From: Coemansia sp. RSA 487
Lineage: Eukaryota > Kickxellomycota > Kickxellomycetes > Kickxellales > Kickxellaceae
Direction of reading: 5' to 3'
Length of the DNA: 64,000 nucleotides
Assembly (NCBI GenBank): GCA_027577595.1
Contig: JANBRJ010000069.1
Span: forward strand, 27,195-91,194
Shown here: one piece after another, positions 1 to 10,154 of the stretch
Position numbering within the stretch: the first letter of the stretch is position 1
How the letters are laid out: the number at the start of each line of letters is the position of its first letter
Notes under the pieces: model-generated
Told to the model about the DNA's origin: nothing
What the model saw: only the letters and a program-made list of their open reading frames with translations
The model's database searches: none
Position numbers and translations under genes: made by a program

Positions 1-402
1 TTTGCTAATATCGCTGGCTCTAACGACGAATACCTAAGCATAGCGGTACGACAAGCAGCCAGGGCGCAAAGCAGGAAGCAGAGACAAACAAGGAGAGACA
101 GCTTGAATTGTTGATATCAGGTAAATATTTATCAATTTGAAGATATGGATAACATCCGTACGCGTTGTGCTGTCTTTAGGGGAGAGGGGTCTAACGCCGC
201 ATTGGAACAAATGAAGCTGGAGATCTTTTCTTGCGCTAGGTCTGCTGGATCAATGTATTACCTTTCTTTAAACCAGAAAACAAAAAGGGCACTATTATCT
301 AACACATATGATGTCTTTGATATGTGGCTATCTATTGTGATGCTTTTTTTTTTTTTTTTACAAAAAAAAAAAAATTTGTATTAGATCAAGGGAGACATTA
401 AA
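1..402. other. Left-edge non-coding stretch
   Basis: No gene is recognisable here. The sequence is moderately AT-rich and ends in a T-run followed by an A-run (about 343-374) just before the start codon of the next gene, so it is probably its promoter and 5' leader. A 79-codon open frame from 145 runs into the T/A homopolymers and has no recognisable content. Confidence 0.5.
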
Positions 403-2133
403 ATGGCTGATCGTTTGGCTCGCAGAGGGGAGGAAGAGTACGAGGCAAATGGTAGTATCAAGATTTCGGACGTGGCTGCAGGAGTCGAAGATGCAGTGTC
501 GAGCGCGACAACCATGGCCGAGTCAATGGTGGTCCATGCGGTAGCGTCCAAGGGGGAGGAGGAAGAGGAGGAGGACGGTGACTACGACATGGTAGAGCAC
601 CACGAGGCTGACGAGCATGAGGGGGAAGATGGCGGCGATCTGGAGGATGTGGAAGAGGAGGAGTATGCTGCTGAGCAGGTCGAGTATGCCGACTACGAGA
701 TGGCTGACACCGCTATGGAGCAGGATGCCGAGCAGGTCGAGTATGTAGAGAACGTTGCGGAAACCGATGCAGGCTCGATCCTTGCCACCCAGGAGCACGC
801 CGAGCACCACATTGTTGAGGAAACCGATGCAAATGGCGCTGGGAGCAATACTGTTGGCCATCATGAAGTGGAGTACGGCGGGTATGCTCAGGAAGAGGGC
901 GTGGATAAGGAACACCAGACCGACGGCATGTCCGTCGACGAAGACGGCCATGTGGTGGTGGAGGATCAGCAGCAGCAACACAATGGCCACGAAGGGGGAG
1001 AAGCGGCGCACAGCCAGGCCGGCCATTCGCACGGGATGTATGACGACCAAGGCGACCAGTCCTCGCAGATATACGACTCAAACCATGCAGATGGTGGGCC
1101 AATGGAGTATACCATGATTTCCTCCGATGATGCTGCAAACTCTTCGCTGGCGGCACTTTCGCGGGCAATTTCGTCGAACGTAAGACAGCTTACTGGCGAG
1201 GTGGATACAGAGGATGACCAGCGCTTGCAGCAGCATCGGCAAAGAGAGCACGATGACGACCAGCATGACCATGCGCGCTCTGGGCACCGGCCGCAAGAGC
1301 ACAGCAGCCACGACCAGCAGGATGATGAGCTCCCGCCTGGTGGCTACGACGACGGCGCACAGGAACACACGACAGCACAGCCCTCGACAGAACCAGGCTC
1401 AAACCACAAGACGCCTGTGCGATTCAAAACCCAGGCTCGTCGTCTGGCCGAGGCCGAGGGACCGCGCAGCGTCACTCCGATTAAGCGCCGGATCTCGCGC
1501 TCGCAGGATGCGCAGACAAGCAGCAGGCTCAAGAGCAAGGTGTGGGGATGGTACGAGATCCTGCCCGACGGCTACCGCCAGTGCAAGTTCTGCCCCCAGA
1601 GATATGGACGGCTGACGGCCACGACTATCCTGGCGCGCCATTTCCACAACCGCCACGACGCAAACGCATCGCCAAGCACGACTCCGACGGCGTCTCGAAG
1701 ACCAGCGGGCCTCAGCACTCGTCGCCCTCGGCAGCCGAGTCACTCGCGGGGCAGCCAGAGGGTCATTACCCTTCCGAATGGCCAAGTTATAGACATGACC
1801 GACCCCGACAGCGATTCCGCGTACAACCAAGCGGCGGTGGCTGCAGCTGCAGCTGCGGCGGCGGCGGCGGAAGCCGACTTTAGGGCTTCCGCTGACGACC
1901 AGCCGGGCACGGGCGATGGAGCCGCATCGGCACCCTTGTTCCAGGTCCAGGGAAACGGCGATGCGGCGTATGGGCACGATTCAGCAGACGAAGTCCAGCG
2001 CTCGGAATCGCAGGCGACGCAGCACAGCCCATTCGATGACAATCCGCTTATTGTACAAGGTAAGAACCAGCAGCGTTTTGAGCTATTCCATATCCGCCCG
2101 TGCCGTGCCCTTTACGTGCATGTTGTGGAATAA
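403..2133 (+). CDS. BED-type zinc-finger nuclear protein (3' end uncertain)
   Basis: A 576-codon open frame starting at ATG 403. The N-terminal half is strongly acidic and rich in Glu, Asp, His and Gln (about residues 55-330). A BED-type zinc finger follows: aromatic W381, C394-x2-C397 and H413-x4-H418, a spacing typical of chromatin-associated BED domains. Next come a basic Ser/Arg/Pro stretch and an Ala run near residue 475. Function is inferred to be DNA binding in the nucleus; the target is unknown. The last 24 codons probably read into an intron: a good donor (CAAG/GTAAGA) lies at 2059/2060, and candidate acceptors occur near 2174, 2250 and 2323. The true C-terminus is therefore unresolved. 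The next gene starts about 200 bp downstream on the same strand. Confidence 0.7.
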   Translation: MADRLARRGEEEYEANGSIKISDVAAGVEDAVSSATTMAESMVVHAVASKGEEEEEEDGDYDMVEHHEADEHEGEDGGDLEDVEEEEYAAEQVEYADYEMADTAMEQDAEQVEYVENVAETDAGSILATQEHAEHHIVEETDANGAGSNTVGHHEVEYGGYAQEEGVDKEHQTDGMSVDEDGHVVVEDQQQQHNGHEGGEAAHSQAGHSHGMYDDQGDQSSQIYDSNHADGGPMEYTMISSDDAANSSLAALSRAISSNVRQLTGEVDTEDDQRLQQHRQREHDDDQHDHARSGHRPQEHSSHDQQDDELPPGGYDDGAQEHTTAQPSTEPGSNHKTPVRFKTQARRLAEAEGPRSVTPIKRRISRSQDAQTSSRLKSKVWGWYEILPDGYRQCKFCPQRYGRLTATTILARHFHNRHDANASPSTTPTASRRPAGLSTRRPRQPSHSRGSQRVITLPNGQVIDMTDPDSDSAYNQAAVAAAAAAAAAAEADFRASADDQPGTGDGAASAPLFQVQGNGDAAYGHDSADEVQRSESQATQHSPFDDNPLIVQGKNQQRFELFHIRPCRALYVHVVE

Positions 2134-2337
2134 TGCGGGGGATGCTATCTTTCTTTCCCCCCTAATCTCGCCAGCTGCTGGAAATGCTTTTCTTTATCCG
2201 GTCTTTGTTTTACGAACACTACTATTGCTGCTTTTTATTTCGTTATTCCAGCGCTCTGTTCATTCTGCTAATCTCGCACGACTATACTTTGCAAAGCACC
2301 CAATCCATCTGTGTCGCTTGTAGGGGGATTTTCAGCC

Positions 2338-3219
2338 ATGATGGCCTCGCCGCTTTCTCGTCTTGGGCTGGCGCCCGCACGCAGCGCAATTGCAGCGGTT
2401 GCACAGTTCTGTGCGCAAGGGGACATCCGGAAGAACATGCAGACATGCGTGGATCTCATCGGCGGAGCGGCTCGGAGAGGAGCACAAATGGTGTTTCTTC
2501 CCGAAGCCAGCGACTTTATTGCGGACTCGCGCGACCTGACATCACAGCTTGCGCAGAGCGTGGACGGCGAGTTCATGAAGGAGATCCAGCAGGCGGCTAA
2601 AGACAACGGCATCTGGGTATCCATCGGCATCCACGAGCAGCCGCCGACCAACGAGATGCCATACAACACGAATGCGGTGGTCAGCAACGAAGGCGTTCTG
2701 GTGTCGGTGTACCGCAAGCTCCATATGTTCGACGTCAACGTTAAAGACGGGCCCAGGCTTCTCGAGAGCACCACGACAACACGTGGCGATCGGATCTCCG
2801 AGGTCGTGGACACGCCTGTGGGCAGGCTTGGGTCGTCCGTGTGCTACGATCTGCGGTTCCCGGAGCTGGCCCAGACGCTGCGGCTGCAAGGGGCGCAACT
2901 TCTCAGCTACCCGTCCGCTTTCACAGAGCTCACCGGCGCTGCGCACTGGGAGATGCTGCTGCGCGCGCGTGCGGTCGAGACCCAGACGTATGTGTTTGGT
3001 GCTGCGCAGATCGGCAGGCACAACAGCCGGCGCTCGAGCTATGGCGACGCCATGATTGTCGATCCGTGGGGCACGGTGCTTGCGCGGTGCGCGCGCAACA
3101 CAAATGAGCCGACGCTGGCCACGGCAGAGATCAACCTGGAGTATCTGGACAAGATCCGTCGCGAGATGCCCGTGTTTAACCACAAGCGAACAGATCTTTT
3201 CCCCGAGTACGCTGCGTAA
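2338..3219 (+). CDS. Nit1-type carbon-nitrogen hydrolase (deaminated glutathione amidase-like)
   Basis: A 293-residue single-exon member of the nitrilase superfamily. The Glu-Lys-Cys triad is visible: E56 in FLPEASD, K127 in YRKLHMFD and C169 in SVCYDLRFPEL. Further family marks are WEMLLRARAVETQTY and YGDAMIVDPWG. Length and motifs fit the Nit1 branch, which hydrolyses deaminated glutathione as metabolite repair; the related Nit2 omega-amidase branch is the main alternative. The first in-frame ATG is at 2338, with a second at 2341; an open frame continues a few codons upstream without an ATG. The first 25 residues are basic and Ala/Ser-rich and could be a weak mitochondrial presequence, so dual cytosolic and mitochondrial location is possible. 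Confidence 0.87.
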   Translation: MMASPLSRLGLAPARSAIAAVAQFCAQGDIRKNMQTCVDLIGGAARRGAQMVFLPEASDFIADSRDLTSQLAQSVDGEFMKEIQQAAKDNGIWVSIGIHEQPPTNEMPYNTNAVVSNEGVLVSVYRKLHMFDVNVKDGPRLLESTTTTRGDRISEVVDTPVGRLGSSVCYDLRFPELAQTLRLQGAQLLSYPSAFTELTGAAHWEMLLRARAVETQTYVFGAAQIGRHNSRRSSYGDAMIVDPWGTVLARCARNTNEPTLATAEINLEYLDKIRREMPVFNHKRTDLFPEYAA

Positions 3220-3376
3220 ATATCGATCCACCTTATTTCATGACCCCCCTTTTTTGTTTTGCGACTACTCGCAAGCTGTCTTGCTTTACTTTTTCTTCTA
3301 ACTTAATAACAGCCCTTTTCAACTATATCAAAAAGCTGGATATATTATAGTCAGCATATAATGCCGGAAAATATGC

Positions 3377-3925
3377 TCAGTGGTGGGGGAAATCGAGGCT
3401 ATCGACTGAGCGCAGCTCCTGGCGAGTGATTGTGAGCTGGTCGGCCTTGAACCAGAAGCGGCCGACAAACATCTGGTCTCTGAGAACATACGGCCACCAT
3501 AACGAATCGTCAGCCCACATCTGGTCAAACGGCATCTCGTGGACGTCGAACCACTGCGGCCGCATCTCGTCGCTTTCCTCGGGTTGCCCGGCAAAGGACC
3601 TTGCAAGAAAGACATGGACCTCCATGGCCACCGGGTCGTTTTCAAAGTAAAACAACAGCAGCCCACATTTCTCGGGCTCTTCTGTGCATTGAAGCCCAGA
3701 CTCCTCAAGAAGCTCACGGCATGCCCCTTGTGAGATGGGCTCTTCGGGCTCGACTTTGCCGCCGAATCCGTTGAGCTTGTCCTTGCCAAACCCACGCTTC
3801 TTCATGCCCAGCAGCACTCGATCCCCATTGCTGTTGTCCATGGGGAATATCAGCGTGTAGAGCTTGTGCCGCATCACTTGGTGGTCGGCATCTTCGACGT
3901 GCCTGGCTATTGATCTACTGTCCAT
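3377..3925 (-). CDS. MTH1-like Nudix hydrolase (oxidised purine dNTP pyrophosphatase)
   Basis: A 182-residue single-exon protein close in length and sequence to animal MTH1/NUDT1. It has the full Nudix box: G56-x5-E62-x7-R70-E-L-L-E-E-S-G77. Flanking family landmarks are LLGMKKRGFG and WNGFGGKV-type segments before the box, and ESDEMRPQWF plus a MWADDSLWWP segment after it; in MTH1 these line the purine pocket. The expected role is hydrolysis of 8-oxo-dGTP and 2-OH-dATP to monophosphates to keep the nucleotide pool clean. It sits tail-to-tail with the Nit-type gene (about 160 bp apart). A second, intron-containing MTH1-like gene lies just upstream in the same orientation, so the pair looks like an old tandem duplication. 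Confidence 0.9.
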   Translation of the reverse strand: MDSRSIARHVEDADHQVMRHKLYTLIFPMDNSNGDRVLLGMKKRGFGKDKLNGFGGKVEPEEPISQGACRELLEESGLQCTEEPEKCGLLLFYFENDPVAMEVHVFLARSFAGQPEESDEMRPQWFDVHEMPFDQMWADDSLWWPYVLRDQMFVGRFWFKADQLTITRQELRSVDSLDFPHH

Positions 3926-4167
3926 TTGTTTTCCCTTTCGAGTGCTAGATGAGCCGATGAATGTTTAATGATGCCAGAGTCCCCAAAAACGCTCCTAAGC
4001 AAAGCACAACCTGTGGTTCTACATTTCATTGTACCCAGAAACAGTACACGTTATGGTGTTTATCGTTGCATTTGAAAGCGAAAGCATAGCAATACTTTTT
4101 AGCAGATTGCTGCGACTGCGCTGTGTTTGTAGGGTGCATGCTCCAAGACGTGGCCGACCAAAGGACG

Positions 4168-4790
4168 TCAGACGCACTCGATATTGTATCTGATGATTTC
4201 GGGGTGCGAAAAGGCAAAGCGCGCGACAAACGACTTGCCGCTGAGCATCGTTGGCCACCACAGACGAGCCTCCTTGTATGCCCTGTCGTAGGGGAGGTCC
4301 GGCATATCGAACCACGCTGGCTTCATCTCGTCAGACTCCACGATCAGCCCAGACAGGCCATGCGCCGTGTACACGTATATGATCATACCAGATCCATCCT
4401 TTCGCTTCATGAAAATAACCCCGACATGTCTCATCGTTGCAGCACTTAATCCACATTCCTCCTACCAATATTGAAAACACCAACGAAGCAAAACACTCTG
4501 GCCCAAACATCAGCTATGTGTCGCAATAAACTCAGCGCACAACCCGATATAGCAAACATTGATACCTTTAGCTCACGGCGGGCGCACTCGTCAAAAGTCT
4601 CTTCGGGCTCTACCTTGCCACCAAACCCATTCCAAAGCCCCACACCCATGCCGCGCTTCTTTAATCCGAGCAGAACCTGCGTGCCGTTGTTGGCGCCAAA
4701 CGGGAATATGACTGTGTATTGGCGCGCCGTGTCCTTTACGGCGTCTATTTCCTCGACCAAAGCCGCCTTTACCGTTTCGATTGCCTGCAT
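4168..4790 (-). CDS. Second MTH1-like Nudix hydrolase, intron inside the Nudix box
   Basis: A two-exon gene: exon 1 4566-4790, intron 4462-4565 (104 nt, GT-AG), exon 2 4168-4461, giving 172 residues. Splicing restores a perfect Nudix box, G58-x5-E64-x7-R72-E-L-K/E-E-C-G79, with the junction after K75. The same pocket landmarks as the neighbour are present: LLGLKKRGMG, WNGFGGKV and ESDEMKPAWF. It is clearly a paralogue of the downstream gene but well diverged, and the C-terminus is shorter. Expected activity is a purine dNTP pyrophosphatase; substrate preference may differ. The intron is the main evidence for this model, because neither exon alone has a complete Nudix box. Confidence 0.85.
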
Positions 4791-5531
4791 ACTCTATAGA
4801 TAAAGAAAACGCCTAGCTGTAGCCTTTGCATCCCATAGGGCTTATTGCCCTTTGTGCGCAAAAAGACAAAGCAGTGATTAGCTGTAGATAGTGGAATGCG
4901 TTGGAAATATTCGTTGTAACACAGTCAAAAAGAAACCATTTGTGCACAGCGTAAGAAGCAGACAACAAAAAATAAAGATCTGGGACACTGATTGCTATTC
5001 TTCATAGCTGCAAGCAGCGCTTAGCTTCTAAATGGGCTTACAGAGGAAAGACGAGATCTTGTGGGAAGTCCAAAATAGATACAAACGTGTGGCTGCTGCG
5101 GAAAGTGCCTGACTGGAGAATTTCCAGCAAACACAAGCCATTCATTCACCAACTGTAGTCACTACTAACCAATTGAATGCAAAATACGGGCAGTATAATT
5201 GTGGAAGAGAACAGCCTGTGACGTTTCACAAGCTGTGGCAAAAAGGCACAGAGACGAAGAAAAAAGGACTTGCTATACATTTTTAAAGGGCAACAACACA
5301 TGAGAGGCAACTATTGTGGAGAGGGGCGTTTTACCTTTACTCTCGCTTTCTCTTTCTCTTTCCCTTTCCCTTCTCCCTTCTCCCTTCCTTTCGCCACTTT
5401 TTAATATTTACTTGTGAAGCAAAAATAGATCACTACTTTTCTCTTGTCATTTACACATTTTATATTTATATTTCGTTTTTTTCTTTAGTGTACTTTGTAC
5501 TCTATTGCAACATTATTTGAATTCGTTAAAG
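4791..5531. promoter_or_regulatory. Divergent intergenic region with pyrimidine tract
   Basis: This spacer separates the divergent Nudix gene and the SEC9-like gene. No ORF of interest is present. A long CT-rich tract (about 5336-5400, TTTCTC/TTTCCC units) lies 130-200 bp before the SEC9-like start, typical of fungal core promoters or 5' leaders. Confidence 0.5.
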
Positions 5532-6650
5532 ATGAGCAGCTACGGCAACCACAACGGAAGCTCGTACTCTTCGTCCGACAGGCGGGGCTATGGAGGCCAT
5601 AGCAGCAGTGGTCCTGGCAGAAGAGAGCATGGAGGTGATAGCAACGGCAGCTCTGGCAGAAGAGAAAATGGAGGAGGGAGGTCCTATGGAGATACCAATA
5701 ACAGGAGCTACGGCGATAGCGCTTCATCCAGGCATGGCGGTGGCAGTAGCAGCTTTAGGGAATCGACATCTCTCGCCAGCCACACAACTTCCGGTGGAGG
5801 TGGTGGCAGCAGAAGCAACCCTGCCGGAGTCCGTGGGTATACTTCATCGCGTGATGGCCGCAGCCAGCTTAACGACCGGCCACAGTACTCCAGCCGCTAC
5901 CAGCAGAACGAGAGCTCCTACCAGGACGACGATGACGACGAAGTTGGCATCATCAAGGCCAAGATTCACGAGGCCAAGACCGAGACGCTCGAGTCCTCAC
6001 GCAGGGCCCTGCGCCATGCTGAGCAGGCCGAGAAAACAGGTGCTGACACTCTTGTGCGCCTGGGCCAGCAGACCGAGCAACTCCGTAGCATTGAACGTAC
6101 GCTGGAGCTGACCAGCATCGAAGCCGAAAACTCTGTCGAGAAATCATCCAAGCTGCGCACGCTTAACAAGTCAATCTTCCACATAAGTATGAACAAGCCA
6201 TTCAGCGGCAAGAAGCGCCGCATGCGGGAGCAGATGAAGGTAGAGGCCGAGCAGGAGCGTGTGCGGATGGCTAACGAGCGCAAGACGCAACATACCCAAG
6301 ACTCTCGCCGCCGCATCAACCAATCGGCTGGCGATGGTCCGAGGTACAACGGACCTGAAGGCGTTATGAACGCAAACGGCGAGATTATTTCGTCTAGGAA
6401 CCCGCGTGGCCCGTCAAAGTCCGAGCGCTCCCGCTACACCTTTGAGGACGAGGACCCTGAGCTTGAGGACGAAATCAACGACAATATCGATCAGCTTGGT
6501 GCGTTTACAAGGCGGCTCAAGGAGCTGTCCCTAGCTACAAAGGCCGAGCTGGAAGCCCAGGACGACCCCATGAAGCGCATTGGCGAAACCGCAGACAAGA
6601 CACACGACACAGTTGGAATGGCAAACTTCCACCTCAGCAAGATCAAGTAA
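5532..6650 (+). CDS. SEC9: Sec9/SNAP-25-like Qbc-SNARE
   Basis: A 372-residue single-exon protein starting at ATG 5532; a longer open frame upstream has no ATG. The first 130 residues are low-complexity Gly/Ser/Arg/Tyr-rich. Two SNARE motifs follow. The Qb helix (about residues 140-205) carries a central Gln in the LGQQTEQLRSIE segment. The Qc helix (about 315-370) has the canonical AELEAQDDPMKRI zero-layer Gln and ends at the C-terminus. There is no transmembrane segment and no Cys palmitoylation cluster, as in yeast Sec9 rather than animal SNAP-25. The expected role is the plasma-membrane t-SNARE light chain, pairing with an Sso-type syntaxin and a Snc-type R-SNARE in exocytosis and hyphal growth. 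Confidence 0.9.
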   Translation: MSSYGNHNGSSYSSSDRRGYGGHSSSGPGRREHGGDSNGSSGRRENGGGRSYGDTNNRSYGDSASSRHGGGSSSFRESTSLASHTTSGGGGGSRSNPAGVRGYTSSRDGRSQLNDRPQYSSRYQQNESSYQDDDDDEVGIIKAKIHEAKTETLESSRRALRHAEQAEKTGADTLVRLGQQTEQLRSIERTLELTSIEAENSVEKSSKLRTLNKSIFHISMNKPFSGKKRRMREQMKVEAEQERVRMANERKTQHTQDSRRRINQSAGDGPRYNGPEGVMNANGEIISSRNPRGPSKSERSRYTFEDEDPELEDEINDNIDQLGAFTRRLKELSLATKAELEAQDDPMKRIGETADKTHDTVGMANFHLSKIK

Positions 6651-7257
6651 CCAAAAGCGTTTGTCCAGATAATACACTCTTTAGTACTTTTAGCTTATTG
6701 CTGCTGCTGCATTTCTGTTTCTGTCTTTTATTTTTCATTTGGCCCTTTTTTCAATGGCTGCCCAAGAAATCTATGTTCTTTTTCTTTCAGTATATTAGAT
6801 GTGGATGTGGGTGGGGGTGGGGGATTGTACCTCAGGTTAAACCTTTTGTTTGTTCTCATTTCTCCTCTGCAGTCTAGACGAATCCAGCCCATCAAAGGAG
6901 TCGAACAGTGTGGGTAAGAGCATCATCGGTACTTTAACGAGACTCAGATCAAAAAGCCCCGCCTACCTGTTTGGTTTTGGTGTGTGCGCAGGCTAATTTG
7001 CGCTGCTCGCATTTTATGGGTTGCCAATTGACATCTCACGCCCGGATACTTGGATAGTATAGCTCGTTTGGTGTCAGACAAAAGCCCAGATTCTATGGTT
7101 CTAGCCAAGTTTCCTATATCTTACTTAAATTCGCATATATATGGCCAACGATAAGGTGGCGTTGATTTCACGACTTCTTTACCTGTGGAGTAAAAAAAAC
7201 GCAATCATCATCTCTGTCGTCTACGAATGTTGGATAACTGTTCAACAACACAGAATA
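6651..7257. other. Intergenic, no gene seen
   Basis: 3' flank of the SEC9-like gene, with a T-rich stretch and a short G-rich GTGGGGGT tract near 6808. No convincing coding sequence. Confidence 0.5.
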
Positions 7258-7785
7258 ATGGCATGTTTACCCTTTTCAGAAAAAGAGACATTCAGCTTTG
7301 ACGGAGCCGTGTTTGGCGGTGAGCATAGAAAGCCCCCCTCCCATATGAAGAGACACATGCCATATTGCCCGTGCACCACATAATCACCAGCAACCGATCC
7401 CTCGAGCTGTTCGAACAGACGCCTGCTGGCCCGGATCTTGTGCTCACCGAGTGTTTTGAAGGGGTCATACAGTCCAAGGCCCTGTTTCGCACCAAAAACA
7501 CACTTGCGTCTGCTAGAATCAATCGCTGGTTTTCTCGTGGATGGTCTTTTGTGCATTTGTGCAGTACATACAAGGAGCGTATCTTTTACAGGCAGGATAT
7601 GGACACTGACCGACGTGAACAAGCAAGTAGCTGCAACGTTTAAGCGTCCAAAGCTAAAGCTTATGAATATCGGAACGCTTACTATACACGAACCAGCTGG
7701 CCCAGAGCCCACAGCACCGATTGTACTCACGTGCAAACTGGTATACTGCACAACCGAGTGTACTGGAGTGACCACAGTTGCTTAA
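7258..7785 (+). pseudogene. Frameshifted copy of the downstream LURP-one/tubby-like small protein
   Basis: Three consecutive reading-frame segments together match the intact gene at 8037-8588. The start segment (from ATG 7258) and the end segment are in one frame, and the middle (about 7332-7585) is in another. The switches fall at a C6 run (7333-7338) and a T4 run (7584-7587), so two opposite 1-nt indels would explain it. Shared marks are a GGEH/VGEH segment, KALFRTK versus KALIRSE, a W-x-L-x-D-x-N strand, KLMNIGTLTI versus KRIGKLEI, and a terminal VLTCKLV versus VLSCKLV. Both shifts sit in homopolymers, so sequencing error is a real alternative to a pseudogene. Confidence 0.5.
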
Positions 7786-8036
7786 AGTCAAACACGTAAG
7801 CATGTGATGAGCATAGCTATTGTTTATATTTTTATCTTGTTTGTGTATATGTTTTCATTCTATTCGAAGGCGCAGATGTTCCATTTGAAGGGCTTGGCGC
7901 GTTCATTTTCTACATTTGGAAAAATGACAACCCAGACAATCTGATGCTGTCTTTCTAGACGCCCTCCTTTTCACTTTCTTCCTCTTTCACAGCTCGTTTC
8001 TTATCCTTTCCATACATTTTTACCTGGAGCTAAAAA

Positions 8037-8588
8037 ATGCAGCCAAGCACGGATACTTATACATTCTTTAAAAAAGGGTTAAAAGCAAGAAGCGGACTAG
8101 TGTTTGTTGGCGAGCATGAGCAAATACCAACCGACGGAGAAGAGTCTATCCCTCCTCTGTATAACATCGAAATGAGTCGACAGTCGTTTGAATTGGTTCA
8201 GAACAACTCCAATGAAACACACAAGGTTTTGACAGGCAAATACGAGAACCTCCTCCGGCGCAAAGCGCTAATTCGTAGTGAACACGGCTTATCTTCTGCA
8301 AAGCGTAATGGGGTATTTTCGTGCGGTTGGACTTTTACTTATATGAGCAACGAGTACAAGTGGTCTACTGCCGCATTTAACCGTAGGTGGGTTCTCCGAG
8401 ACATCAACGATAGAGAGATTGCAGAGTTTACGAGGGCGTCACTCGCATTCAAGCGGATTGGAAAACTAGAGATCTACCATGAGCAAACAGAACCAATGGA
8501 TCCTGAATTTGTCGCTATGATAGTGCTTTCCTGCAAGCTTGTGCACAATACTGCCAAAGCTAACGAGAGTCGCTGGTCGAACGGTTAG
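8037..8588 (+). CDS. Small beta-rich protein, LURP-one/tubby-like (DUF6593-type) fold suspected
   Basis: A 183-residue single-exon protein. The C-terminal half has the alternating beta-strand pattern of the fungal LURP-one/tubby C-terminal-like group: a strand with W118-x-L-x-D, then an EIAEF strand (about 127-131), a KRIGKLEI strand (139-146), and a final hydrophobic strand VAMIVLSCKLV (159-169). No signal peptide, transmembrane segment or catalytic motif is visible. The family assignment rests on strand pattern only and is tentative; molecular function is unknown for most members. A diverged, frameshifted copy lies 250 bp upstream in the same orientation, so this is a tandem duplication. 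Confidence 0.6.
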   Translation: MQPSTDTYTFFKKGLKARSGLVFVGEHEQIPTDGEESIPPLYNIEMSRQSFELVQNNSNETHKVLTGKYENLLRRKALIRSEHGLSSAKRNGVFSCGWTFTYMSNEYKWSTAAFNRRWVLRDINDREIAEFTRASLAFKRIGKLEIYHEQTEPMDPEFVAMIVLSCKLVHNTAKANESRWSNG

Positions 8589-10154
8589 TGCCGAGCTCTG
8601 ATAGATTCAAGAAAATGAGGCAATAGGACTTGGTGCATCACTTGTGCATATCCGAACCAAATGTGGAGCAGCCAACAATTCGTTCCAAGCCAATGGCATC
8701 ATAATTAATTCTACGCATCTGCTTACCAGCGTGTTTTGCATATTATATCTATATATTTCTAGCTACATGTTAAGCGCTAATGCCACTTTTACTTTTCAAA
8801 AGCTTCTAATCGAGTTAATGTATATATTCATATCATGTCTGTTTTCATTGAGCAATTCTTGGCCTTTAAACACACGAACTGATGTAACTGAGCCTGGGAC
8901 AGCTCTGCTACATACTCGGGTTAGATCTCCGAGTGGCCAGAAACATGCAAGCCTACAATTTTCTCTTGAGTTGGGTTGAATGGTCTCAGCATACGTCTTT
9001 CATTGGGCTTAATGGTTCCGCTGTGATTCATTGTGTTCGATCCGCCGTACTCGCCGGTGGTCGGTTTGGCGTTGATTGTGGACGTGGTTGGCGCAGTGGA
9101 TGCAACGAAAACAGCTGACGCAATGAGCCAATTGGCGCAACTGGCACTGTTCGGAGAATGATATAAGCTAACCATATTCCAACAACAGTTGTCACGACAA
9201 CCAAGGCAATAAAGAGGCCCAGGGAAAGACCCAACAAAAAGGATAAAGGACACACTCTTAAAAGCAAATAACCAGCCGACATAGGGGCTTTCAAAAATGG
9301 AAATGGATAAAGAAATTAGAACCCGGATAGAACGACTGAGAAAGGAAAAGGCTGCTGGAGGAGGATATGGCAGCTGTGTAGTCTATATGCCTAAAATTTC
9401 AAGTAGAGCAATGCTCTGGTATTACAAGTGATTGTATGCGTTTGATGTAGTTTGTATTACAATGAGCTTGCTCAAATCAAACCATTTGTTTTGTTTGCTC
9501 AAATTAACGCTAATCAATATCGTTATTGTTGATGCTTGTAAAAATGATCTGTTCTGAAAAACCTGCAAAAATAGCTAAACAAGAGCTGCGCCTCTCTTGT
9601 GCATTGTCACTGCAAAACATGTTGCACGTCAGCATCAGATCTTAAAAACCGCATATGTATTTGCTTGTATATTATATTATTTGAATGGCCCATACCATTG
9701 TCACATTCAAACAACAAACACATGAGTAAATTAAATGTCTATCAATTAACCTGTTACCGGGATTTACCACACATCAAGCAACGTCAAAAACTAGTTTAAT
9801 ATGGTTATTTGGTAAACCAATCCTCAAAATTGGCACAATAGCACATGTAATAGTGGCTTGTTACGTTGCGTGTAGGTGGAAAAACATATGTAAACAGCCA
9901 TCACGGCTTTCCCTCCCTGCTTAAAAATGCTGTGAGTGATATGAGATTCATCTACGCTGGCGAAATTGCCTTTGGACACCTGCAACTTTTTTTTGTATAT
10001 AAACAGCAGATGAATCTTTCTTTTACTAGCAACAAACGCTTTCTTCAGAAAATTTGCAATTTTCGCTTTTATCTACATTAAACAGCTACTCTTCCAATAT
10101 ACCAAATCCCTTGCCTATTATCCTTAAATCCGCTTCAGATATTAATGCTTTGAT
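8589..10154. other. Intergenic, AT-rich
   Basis: About 1.5 kb with no supportable gene. A short reverse-strand frame (9028-9282) encodes one hydrophobic helix but loses its apparent continuation to another frame; it is listed under rejected items. Confidence 0.45.

Noticed and set aside
5336-5400. Pyrimidine tract considered as an intron 3' end or a 5' leader intron of the SEC9-like gene.
   Set aside because: No convincing donor upstream, and the start codon at 5532 already gives a complete protein. Kept only as a promoter feature.
9028-9282. Reverse-strand frame of about 84 codons with one hydrophobic helix; a Ser/Thr-rich continuation appears in another frame.
   Set aside because: Short, no homology recognised, and joining the two parts needs a frameshift. 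Too weak to call a gene.
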